A program made the translations under genes and the position numbers. Below are positions 28,078 through 35,000 of a stretch of 64,000 nucleotides of DNA, one piece after another. The first letter of the stretch is position 1, and the number at the start of each line of letters is the position of its first letter. This DNA is from Chitinophagales bacterium (lineage in GTDB: Bacteria; Bacteroidota; Bacteroidia; Chitinophagales; UBA2359). Location of the stretch: NCBI GenBank assembly GCA_041392475.1, contig JAWKLZ010000002.1, forward strand, positions 1 to 64,000. The letters are read 5' to 3'. The notes under the pieces are model-generated. The model was not told the origin of the DNA and made no database searches. It worked only from the letters and a program-made list of their open reading frames with translations.

Positions 28078-29220
28078 ATGGAAACCATGCTCCAAAAAAT
28101 CAAACAACTCCGAAAAGAACTCCACCAAAACCCCGAACTATCAGGCTGCGAAATCCAAACAGCCCAACGAATCAAAACATTCCTACAAACCTACCATTCA
28201 GCTACTGCAATCATCGAGCAAATAGGAGGGCATGGTTTGGCAGCCGTATATGAGTTCCCACAAAAAGGAGCAACCGTAATGATTCGATGTGAATTGGATG
28301 CACTGCCAATTGAAGAAAAAAACGCCTTTGATTACCAATCCAAAACAAAAGGCGTTTCCCACAAATGTGGGCATGACGGACATATCGCAATGGTAGCAGG
28401 TTTGGTGTTTTGGATAAAAGAACAAGATTTCTGTTCAGGCAAAATCATACTGTTGTTTCAGCCTGCAGAAGAAACAGGCAAAGGAGCTTTTGAAGTGCTG
28501 CAAGACCCAAAGTTCAAAGCCCTCCGACCTGATTATATTTTTGCCCTGCACAACCTTCCTAACGAACCCCTCCACACCATTCTCACCAAACCCAATAGTT
28601 TTTCGGCAACCGTTCAGAGCATGATTGTTCACCTCACAGGCAAAGAATCCCACGCCTCCGAACCCGAAAACGGCACCAATCCAGCTTTGGCAATGGCGGA
28701 GCTTATCACCGAATTTTCAAAACTCAATAGACAAGACCTTCAAAGCGAGAAATTTACTCTCCTCACTCCAATTCACATCAACATGGGGCAAAAATCCTAT
28801 GGTATTTCGGCAGGCGCAGCAGAACTGCACTACACCTTGCGAGCATGGACAGAGGAGGTAATGGCACAATTGAAGGAAACATTGCAGCAAATCTTGAATC
28901 GAATAGGGATGCAATACGCATTGAGCTACACCATAGATTGGCTCGAATATTTTCCCAGCACCACCAACGACCCTTTCTGCAATGAGTTTGTGGTAAAGGC
29001 TGCAAGAGCAAATGGTTTGGACTGCAAAGAACGAGCCTACCCATTGAAGTTTGGAGAAGATTTTGGATGGTTCTCCAAACACTACAAAACAGCCATGTTC
29101 GGTTTGGGAGCAGGTATGGATTCTCCCGCCTTGCACCATGCAGACTACGATTTTCCCGAAGAAATCCTTGAAACGGGAATGGGTATGTTCAAAGAGATTA
29201 TACAACAAATTATCAAATAG
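28078..29220 (+). CDS. M20D-family amidohydrolase (hippurate/IAA-amino acid hydrolase-like)
   Basis: This 380-residue two-zinc hydrolase cleaves N-acyl amino acids. Visible ligands and catalytic parts are LRKELHQNPELS (residues 12-23), CGHDGH near residue 100, QPAEET near 126, FALHN near 160, and the final histidine in PALHHADYDF near 350. A dimerisation insert lies between. There is no signal peptide, so it acts in the cytoplasm. Its natural substrate (acetylated or acylated amino acids, or a dipeptide) cannot be read from sequence. Confidence 0.9.
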   Translation: METMLQKIKQLRKELHQNPELSGCEIQTAQRIKTFLQTYHSATAIIEQIGGHGLAAVYEFPQKGATVMIRCELDALPIEEKNAFDYQSKTKGVSHKCGHDGHIAMVAGLVFWIKEQDFCSGKIILLFQPAEETGKGAFEVLQDPKFKALRPDYIFALHNLPNEPLHTILTKPNSFSATVQSMIVHLTGKESHASEPENGTNPALAMAELITEFSKLNRQDLQSEKFTLLTPIHINMGQKSYGISAGAAELHYTLRAWTEEVMAQLKETLQQILNRIGMQYALSYTIDWLEYFPSTTNDPFCNEFVVKAARANGLDCKERAYPLKFGEDFGWFSKHYKTAMFGLGAGMDSPALHHADYDFPEEILETGMGMFKEIIQQIIK

Positions 29221-29228
29221 ACACTTAA

Positions 29229-29555
29229 ACAGAAATAACACAATGGCAATACTTATTCCTAGATTCAAGTGACAAATACATTTTTTTGGGAAGCGGCTAT
29301 GGCATGTTTCAATCCCAAACACCAAATTGGTTTTTGGGTAATTTATTGGCAGATGTTGAAAATGGAGATGCCAAAGTTGTATGTGCTTGTGATAAAGAAG
29401 GCAAGGTGGTTTGGCTACATTCAGATAAAGTTGAAGTTGTGAGCATTGATGGGAAATTGCCTTCTGAGTATTGTCTAAATCGGGATTTTATTTTATTCGT
29501 ATCCCTTAATTTCTACATCTTCCTCTGGTACGTGAATTTGGGTTTGGATTTGTAG
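29229..29555 (+). pseudogene. Start-less gene remnant of unknown family
   Basis: The frame is open here but has no plausible start near its left end. Its translation reads like real protein: EITQWQYLFLDSSDKYIFLG, then SGYGMF, PNWFLGNLLAD, VVCACDKEGKVVWL and VVSIDGKLPSEY. The compositional quality drops after about 29500, where it runs into the convergent AbfB gene. I read it as the core of a small domain left behind by rearrangement. I do not recognise the family. Confidence 0.4.
29258..29277. repeat. 20-bp direct repeat, left copy
   Basis: The sequence cctagattcaagtgacaaat recurs exactly at 31273-31292. The two copies bracket the first tectonin/AbfB locus. A close relative (17 of 18 bases against the right copy) overlaps the start of the TPR gene at 17531-17548. 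Confidence 0.6.
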
Positions 29556-30039
29556 GTGATTTAAACCCGTACAAGGCCACTGTTGGTCTAAAGGTTGCAT
29601 TGTTTTTGAATGTCTGTATGTCTGCACCTGGTTGGGCAATAACCAAGTTAAAATTGTTATTGCTAATAAAGTGCATCGGATAGTTGTAAGATTCAAAAGA
29701 TACCATGGTTGAGTTCCCCAAACCTTTGACTACCTTAAAACTCGCATCTTGATTGAACAAGTCATCTCCCTGTGCTTGCTGCAATTTTAGTTGGAAGTTT
29801 TGGTGTCTTAAAAAATACCCAGGATATTCTAAAGATTCAAAAGACACGGTATTGTCTCCTGCCAAACCTTTCACCATTTTGAAGCTGCCAGCCTTGTTGG
29901 CTTGAATAGATTCATCTTTGGTGATTTTTCCAATAAATCCTTGATAACAAATGAAATAACAAGGATTATCTGCTGACAACATCGTGCTATGGCTTGTAGA
30001 AATAGTAGGAACTGGTGCAGGTGCAGGATTTGATGTCAA
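29506..30039 (-). CDS. AbfB-like lectin domain, 3' part of a broken tectonin-AbfB gene
   Basis: This is a 177-codon frame whose first start is a TTG. It has the arabinofuranosidase-B (AbfB) beta-trefoil pattern: SFESLEYPGYFLRHQNFQLKLQ and SFESYNYPMHFISNNNFNLVIAQ, each followed by ATF or SFKVVKGLG. AbfB domains bind arabinofuranose-containing glycans. The related locus to the right (31700-32395) has the same domain joined in frame to tectonin repeats, so this is the C-terminal half of a single ancestral protein. About nine residues of the first trefoil unit are also missing compared with that copy. The end is an odd, basic NSRTRGRCRN tail. Confidence 0.7.
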   Translation of the reverse strand: MTSNPAPAPVPTISTSHSTMLSADNPCYFICYQGFIGKITKDESIQANKAGSFKMVKGLAGDNTVSFESLEYPGYFLRHQNFQLKLQQAQGDDLFNQDASFKVVKGLGNSTMVSFESYNYPMHFISNNNFNLVIAQPGADIQTFKNNATFRPTVALYGFKSPTNPNPNSRTRGRCRN

Positions 30040-31166
30040 CTTCCAGCCGGTCTTTGATATCCAGTAGGAACTGGTGCAGCAGGTGCAGGTACTGGTAGAG
30101 CTGGAGCTGGAGCTGGAACAGAACTACCATTACCCCATCTATAAATATTATCCGCACTGTTCACACCCCATACATTTATGTCATTACCAACAGAGATTTG
30201 CTTCAATTTTCCAGCGACTTGTGTCCAGTTGCTGCCATCCCATTGGTAAATATCATCGGCACTATTCACACCCCATACCTTGCCGTCAAAACCCACTGAA
30301 ACGTGTTTCAACTTGCCCGGTATATTAGTCCATTTGCCACCATCCCAACGATAAATATCATCGGCACTGTTCACACCCCATACCTGACTGCTACTCCCAA
30401 CAGAGATTTGCTTCAATTTGCCCGGTACATTGGTCCATTCACTGCCATCCATGCGGTAGATATTGTCTGCACTGTTCACACCCCACACAGCACCGTCAGA
30501 ACCTACCGAAACATGCTTCAATCCTCCGGGAACTTGCTGCCAGTTGCTGCCATCCCAACGATAGATATTGTCCGCACTGTTCACACCCCAAATATGATTC
30601 ATGCTACCAGCAGAGATTTGCTTCAATTTGCCCGGTATATTGGTCCATTTACTGCCATCCCAACGATAAATATCATCGGCACTGTTCACACCCCATACAG
30701 TACCGTCCGCAGCCACTGAAACGCACTTCAAACCACCAGGAATTTGTTGCCATTTACTCGCAATAGGTTGAGGTGCAGGAGCAGGAGTTGGCACAGGACT
30801 GCCATTACCCCATCTATAAATATTATCCCCGCCATTTGGCCATCGGTAATTTGCTCCCGAAATAGCCACAGCATTTTCCACATTCGGATCGTATTGTGCA
30901 GCTGGGCCGAGAACAATGTCACCTTCATAAATAGCAAGGTTATCTACTATTTCCACTTCAAATTCTATTACCTCATCTCGCATCGGCAAGGTTGACCTTA
31001 CACTACGCACACTCCGATCGGATGTGTTGGGACTGTATTGCTCTACATCTTGTTCATTTTGAGGAGAGTTAGAAGATGCAGTTCTGCTGTCTCTTTGAGC
31101 TGATAAATCGGTTGTCATCAGACAACCAAATAGTAATAGTGATAAAAAAAAATTAAAACGATTCAT
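30036..31166 (-). CDS. Secreted tectonin-repeat protein, 5' part of a broken tectonin-AbfB gene
   Basis: This 376-residue protein has a signal peptide (MNRFNFFLSLLLFGCLMTTDLSAQ), a low-complexity acidic/serine region, and about six tectonin/TECPR propeller repeats of 36 residues (WGVNSAD.IYRWDG..W..VPG.LK.ISVGS...V). Tectonins bind carbohydrate or lipopolysaccharide. The frame ends in a Pro/Ala linker, then GYQRPAGS and a stop. The next frame starts 4 bases before the stop and continues with the same PAPAPVPT linker and an AbfB domain. The linker sequence gcaccagttcctact occurs twice with a 59-base offset, which is not a multiple of three. This explains the frame break. Confidence 0.78.
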   Translation of the reverse strand: MNRFNFFLSLLLFGCLMTTDLSAQRDSRTASSNSPQNEQDVEQYSPNTSDRSVRSVRSTLPMRDEVIEFEVEIVDNLAIYEGDIVLGPAAQYDPNVENAVAISGANYRWPNGGDNIYRWGNGSPVPTPAPAPQPIASKWQQIPGGLKCVSVAADGTVWGVNSADDIYRWDGSKWTNIPGKLKQISAGSMNHIWGVNSADNIYRWDGSNWQQVPGGLKHVSVGSDGAVWGVNSADNIYRMDGSEWTNVPGKLKQISVGSSSQVWGVNSADDIYRWDGGKWTNIPGKLKHVSVGFDGKVWGVNSADDIYQWDGSNWTQVAGKLKQISVGNDINVWGVNSADNIYRWGNGSSVPAPAPALPVPAPAAPVPTGYQRPAGS

Positions 31167-31272
31167 AATTAAAAAAATTTAATGATAAAGAAAATAAATA
31201 CTTCTATTAGACGATTTTGGTAGGTTTGTTCCGACAGGATTGATGAAGTTACAAAAGAAACCGTAAACAAAC

Positions 31273-31292
31273 CCTAGATTCAAGTGACAAAT
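31273..31292. repeat. 20-bp direct repeat, right copy
   Basis: Exact match to 29258-29277, about 2.0 kb away. It lies upstream of the first tectonin gene, so the pair encloses that locus. Confidence 0.6.
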
Positions 31293-31551
31293 GCAACTTT
31301 TTGTTTTCAAAATGGAAATCAATATCTAACACAACGATTAAGAGTAGGCATGTTTTTTTTCGTTTATAATGAGTGAGTTATACCTCTTCACCATAGATAG
31401 AGGTAGTTTTTTTGTGAACAATCTGCCGTCTACTGCTTATGTAGTAGGCGGTTCTTTTATAATGAATTAACGTTTTCAATTAGCCATGTGCATGAGGAAA
31501 AATGAGATACAATGAGTTCCCATCTAATAAATATATGGAATTGAATCCTAT

Positions 31552-31589
31552 AAAAAAAACAGCCCATGCTTTGTATAAAGCATGGGCTG
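31552..31589 (-). terminator. Terminator of the second tectonin/AbfB copy
   Basis: A perfect 13-bp stem (31560-31572 with 31577-31589) has a 4-base loop. On the minus strand it is followed by an eight-T run. It sits downstream of the truncated lectin gene. Confidence 0.85.
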
Positions 31590-31699
31590 CTGGTTGTTAT
31601 TGCAGCAAGAAAAAGCAAAGCCTCAAGCTATTTTTCGTAGAATCAATATCAAAAATCACTCCTTCAAATTGCTTTTGGCAGATAGCCTTCTTCTAATAC

Positions 31700-32395
31700 T
31701 CAATTTCGTCCTCTTCCTCTATTAGTTGGATTTGTAGGAGATTGGAATCCAAATAAAGCCCTTGTTGGTCTAAAAGTCGCCTCTTTCTTGAACGCCTCTA
31801 TATCTCCTTCTGGTTTGGCGATAACCAAGTTAAAATTGTCATTGCAGATAAAGTGCATCGGATAATTGTAAGATTCAAAAGAAACCATCGTTGAATTCCC
31901 CAAACCCTTGACTACCTTAAAACTCGCATCTTTTTTAAACAATTCATCAGGTGTCGCTTGCTGCAATGTTATTTGGGATTTTTGATTTCTTAGAAAATAG
32001 CCAGGATATTCTATAGATTCAAAAGACATCGTATTGTCTCCTGCCAAACCCTGAACCATTTTGAAACTACCTGCTTTGTTGGATGGAAGAGATGCATCCT
32101 TGGTGATTTTCCCAGTAAAATTTTCATAGCGAATATAGTATTTGGGATTACTAAGCGATTCAAAGGAATAAGGATTCTCTGCGGTCAACATAGTGCTGAG
32201 ACTGGTAGAAATAGCAGGGGTAGGGGCAGGAGCGGGTTTTGGAACAGGTTGGCCATCACCCCATCTATAAATTTTATCCGCACTATTTACACCCCAAATA
32301 TGTTTGTTACTTCCAACAGAAATTTGCTTCAATTTGCCCGAAACTTGCCGCCATCTGTCGCTATCCCTTAGGTAAATGTTGTCCGCACTGTTCAC
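31700..32395 (-). pseudogene. 5'-truncated tectonin-AbfB gene
   Basis: These 231 codons begin abruptly within a tectonin repeat (NSADNIYLRD...) at a GTG and run in frame through one and a half tectonin units. A Pro/Ala linker (PVPKPAPAPTPA) and a complete AbfB trefoil follow (SFESLSNPKYYIRYENF, SFESIEYPGYFLRNQ, SFESYNYPMHFICNDNF). No signal peptide is present, although the other copy is secreted, so the 5' half is lost. The left boundary of homology falls inside a different, lipoprotein-like frame (32361-32537), marking a recombination join. This copy keeps the AbfB residues that copy 1 has lost. Confidence 0.7.
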
Positions 32396-32537
32396 ACCCC
32401 AAAATATTGGAGAAAAAACTCAATGTATCTCCTTTCCAAATCAAAATATCGGGTTTTGGGTTGATAGAATGACATTCTATTGACAGTAGTAGCAACAGGG
32501 CAATCAGAATAGAGTAGCCCATTTTGAAGTCTTTCAT
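32361..32537 (-). pseudogene. Lipoprotein N-terminal fragment fused to the truncated lectin gene
   Basis: An ATG at 32537 opens a 58-codon frame with a lipoprotein signal (MKDFKMGYSILIALLLLLSIEC) and NPKPDILIWKGDTLSFFSN. This is the start pattern of a common Bacteroidota hypothetical lipoprotein (DILIY.GDTLS). After about 45 residues it enters tectonin DNA in the wrong frame and stops. It is the beginning of a gene whose remainder has been replaced. Confidence 0.55.
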
Positions 32538-32625
32538 TATTTCTATCTATTTTCAAAAAATAATAAAGTACAAACTTTTAAAGTCACCAAACGCATTGAA
32601 TTATCTTCTGTTTTCAACACAAATA

Positions 32626-34212
32626 TTACCCCAAAAACTCCCCAAACACCCCTCTCAAAACATCCGAAACCTCGCCAAGTGTAGCCTCATTATCAACAGC
32701 TTCCACTACCGCAGGCATCAAATTTCGACCATCCTTTGCCCGTGCTTCAATCTCCTTCAAACAAGCTGCCACCTTAGCCGAATCCCGTTCCGCCTTGAGC
32801 GTTTCTAATTTTTGCGTTTGAATTTGACGGATAGAGTCGTCAATGCGAAGCAGAGGGATTTTTTTGTCATCCTCAGTAGTGTACTTGTTCACCCCCACCA
32901 AAATCTTTTCTTGGCTTTCAATCGCCTTTTGGTATTCATAAGCCGAACGAGCAATTTCTTCCTGCATATAGCCCTCCTCAATCGCTTGCACAGAACCACC
33001 CATTGCATCAATTTTTTCGATGTAGGCCCAAGCAGCATCTTCCACTTCATTTGTGAGATTTTCGACAAAATAGGACCCCGCCAATGGATCTACTGTATCC
33101 GTTACACCACTTTCAAAACCAATAATTTGCTGTGTTCTCAGCGCAATTTTTGCAGCCTCCTCAGTCGGCAAAGACAAGGCTTCATCGTAGCCATTCGTAT
33201 GCAAAGACTGCGTACCACCCAATACCGCCGCCAAAGCTTGCAGCGTCACCCTCGGCACATTGTTGAGGGGTTGTTGAGCTGTCAAAGTAGAACCACCCGT
33301 TTGGGTATGGAATCGGAGTTTCATTGCCCCTTCATCCGTTGCGCCCAAATCTTTGGTCATTTTTGCCCACATCCTACGAGCCGCCCGAAATTTAGCAACT
33401 TCCTCAAAAAAGTTATTGTGGGCATTGAAGAAAAACGACAAACGTTTGGCAAACACATTGATGTCCAAACCTACTGCCATTGCAGCCTTCAAATAGGCTT
33501 TTCCATTCGCCAAAGTAAAGGCTAATTCTTGCACTGCCGTAGAACCCGCTTCCCGAATGTGATAGCCTGAAATGGAAATCGTATTCCATCGAGGCAGTTC
33601 TTTGCTGCAATATTCAAAAATGTCAGTGATGATACGCATAGAAGCTTTCGGAGGATAAATATAGGTGCCTCTTGCAGCGTACTCCTTCAATATGTCGTTT
33701 TGAATTGTGCCTGTAATTTGCTTCAAATCAGCCCCTTGCCTTCTTGCTACTGCAATATACAACGCCAACAAGATGAAACCCGTAGCATTGATGGTCATTG
33801 AAGTGCTGATTTTTTGCAGTTCGATTCCTGCAAAAAGTGTTTCCATATCTCGGATAGAGTCAATCGCCACACCCACTTTACCGACTTCTCCTTCCGCAAA
33901 ATCATGATCGGAATCGTAGCCAATTTGAGTCGGCAAATCGAAGGCAACCGACAGGCCAGAAGTTCCTTGCTGCAATAAATAATGGTAGCGTTTATTGGAT
34001 TCTTCGGCAGTCGAAAAACCCGCATATTGACGCATCGTCCACAAACGGCTGCGGTACATTCCCGAATGAACACCACGAGTAAAAGGGAATTCACCTGGTT
34101 CTTCTACTACTTGATTGACAGGCGGATAAGTTGCTTGTATTTCGATGCCCGAATCGGTCAAAAATTGCTCCTTGCGTTCTTTGAAGATTTTTTTGGGAGG
34201 GATATGACTCAT
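32626..34212 (-). CDS. Methylmalonyl-CoA mutase-type large (catalytic) subunit
   Basis: This 528-residue protein has only the N-terminal TIM-barrel half of the acyl-CoA mutase family. Recognisable parts are FPFTRGVHSGMYRSRLWTMRQYAG, GLSVAFDLPTQIGYDSD, RWNTISISGYHIREAG, FHTQTGGSTLTAQQPLNN and VLGGTQSLHTNGYDEA. The C-terminal B12-binding domain is absent, so it must pair with a separate small subunit, which is not in this window. Family members rearrange methylmalonyl-CoA, isobutyryl-CoA, ethylmalonyl-CoA or 2-hydroxyisobutyryl-CoA. The substrate cannot be fixed by eye. Confidence 0.88.
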   Translation of the reverse strand: MSHIPPKKIFKERKEQFLTDSGIEIQATYPPVNQVVEEPGEFPFTRGVHSGMYRSRLWTMRQYAGFSTAEESNKRYHYLLQQGTSGLSVAFDLPTQIGYDSDHDFAEGEVGKVGVAIDSIRDMETLFAGIELQKISTSMTINATGFILLALYIAVARRQGADLKQITGTIQNDILKEYAARGTYIYPPKASMRIITDIFEYCSKELPRWNTISISGYHIREAGSTAVQELAFTLANGKAYLKAAMAVGLDINVFAKRLSFFFNAHNNFFEEVAKFRAARRMWAKMTKDLGATDEGAMKLRFHTQTGGSTLTAQQPLNNVPRVTLQALAAVLGGTQSLHTNGYDEALSLPTEEAAKIALRTQQIIGFESGVTDTVDPLAGSYFVENLTNEVEDAAWAYIEKIDAMGGSVQAIEEGYMQEEIARSAYEYQKAIESQEKILVGVNKYTTEDDKKIPLLRIDDSIRQIQTQKLETLKAERDSAKVAACLKEIEARAKDGRNLMPAVVEAVDNEATLGEVSDVLRGVFGEFLG

Positions 34213-34269
34213 AAGAGATGTATTTTTTGGTGTAAAAATTTAATAGATTATAGTATCATTTACACACTG

Positions 34270-34277
34270 CAAAGATA
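34270..34277 (-). promoter_or_regulatory. Possible -7 promoter element of the mutase gene
   Basis: Reads TATCTTTG on the minus strand (TAnnTTTG consensus), 58 bases before the start codon. No clear -33 partner. Confidence 0.35.
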
Positions 34278-34425
34278 GACAAAGTAGTTTTTTTGTTCAG
34301 TCTCTACAAACTTTAAATGATTTGGAAATTTTAACAGCTATTGGAATGGTTTTTGAACTGTCATGTTTATGTAATGAAAATTCATTTTTTCATTTTAATC
34401 TGTTTTCAATCAAATACTTTTCCCA

Positions 34426-34626
34426 ATGACAAATTTACTCAAATTCGCAATTCAAAATCCAGTTGTTGAAGTTATCCAAGAATCTACTGCAAACCTTCAA
34501 AAAGGTGGAAGAAGATTCATCACTACTTCTTACAGTACTTTTGCTGCCAAACGTGATCAATTGCAAAACCAACAAGCTTGCATGTGTATTACTCATGTCG
34601 GAAATACTTACTGTATTGAATGGTAA
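34426..34626 (+). CDS. Double-glycine-leader peptide 1 (putative RiPP/bacteriocin precursor)
   Basis: This is a 66-residue peptide. Residues 1-30 form a leader-like segment (MTNLLKFAIQNPVVEVIQES then TANLQKGGRR) with Gly-Gly at 27-28. The rest is a polar, Thr/Ser/Gln-rich core with two cysteines (CMC) and the end TYCIEW. The next gene encodes a sister peptide with 19 of 30 leader residues identical, the Gly-Gly at the same place, a different core, and the end TFCLDW. A conserved leader with a variable core is the hallmark of peptides cut after Gly-Gly by a C39 peptidase-transporter. No maturation or transport gene is seen in the window. I do not recognise a named family. Confidence 0.7.
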   Translation: MTNLLKFAIQNPVVEVIQESTANLQKGGRRFITTSYSTFAAKRDQLQNQQACMCITHVGNTYCIEW

Positions 34627-34659
34627 AATATTTTTTTCACTCAAAATATATCTTGAAAA

Positions 34660-34827
34660 ATGACAAATTTAGAAAAATTCCAAACCGAAAATCCTTCTGT
34701 TAAAACTATAGAGGAATCAACTCAAACTATTCAGAAAGGTGGTAGAAGAAATTCGATTCTCCCTCCATTATTAGGAGTTCATTTACACATGTCAATAGGC
34801 ACTACAACTTTTTGTTTGGATTGGTAA
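34660..34827 (+). CDS. Double-glycine-leader peptide 2 (putative RiPP/bacteriocin precursor)
   Basis: This 55-residue peptide is a tandem paralogue of the preceding one, 33 bases downstream. The leader MTNLEKFQTENPSVKTIEES then TQTIQKGGRR aligns without gaps to its neighbour. The core after the Gly-Gly is shorter and different (Ile/Leu/Pro/His-rich), and the C-terminus TTTFCLDW keeps an aromatic-Cys-hydrophobic-acidic-Trp motif. Both genes lie upstream of a hairpin terminator and should share one transcript. Confidence 0.68.
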   Translation: MTNLEKFQTENPSVKTIEESTQTIQKGGRRNSILPPLLGVHLHMSIGTTTFCLDW

Positions 34828-34865
34828 TAGACATTACTCTATAATAATTCAAAATTAAAATCCTT

Positions 34866-34920
34866 AATTGAAATGGAGAAACTGATTCTTAATCAGGCAA
34901 TTTCTTCATTTCAATTATTG
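34866..34920 (+). terminator. Imperfect long hairpin after the peptide pair
   Basis: Outer arms aattgaaatg and catttcaatt and inner arms ctgatt/aatcag form a long stem with small bulges, followed by a T-rich tail. It should separate the peptide transcript from the kinase gene. Confidence 0.6.
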
Positions 34921-35000
34921 TTTTATATGAATTGTATTTAACCTAAGCACTTTCCAAAATTAGTAAACGATAAATCGTCTGCTTCTCCCTTTTAAACATT

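Larger units (their letters stand above)
31167..31699. other. Intergenic region between two tectonin/AbfB loci
   Basis: It contains the right copy of the 20-bp direct repeat, two weak hairpins (31390-31420 with a T run, and 31425-31450) and one strong leftward terminator near 31560. No convincing gene is seen. Confidence 0.55.

Noticed and set aside
31502..31696. 64-residue frame left of the second lectin copy
   Set aside because: It runs through a perfect terminator hairpin and lacks any recognisable feature.
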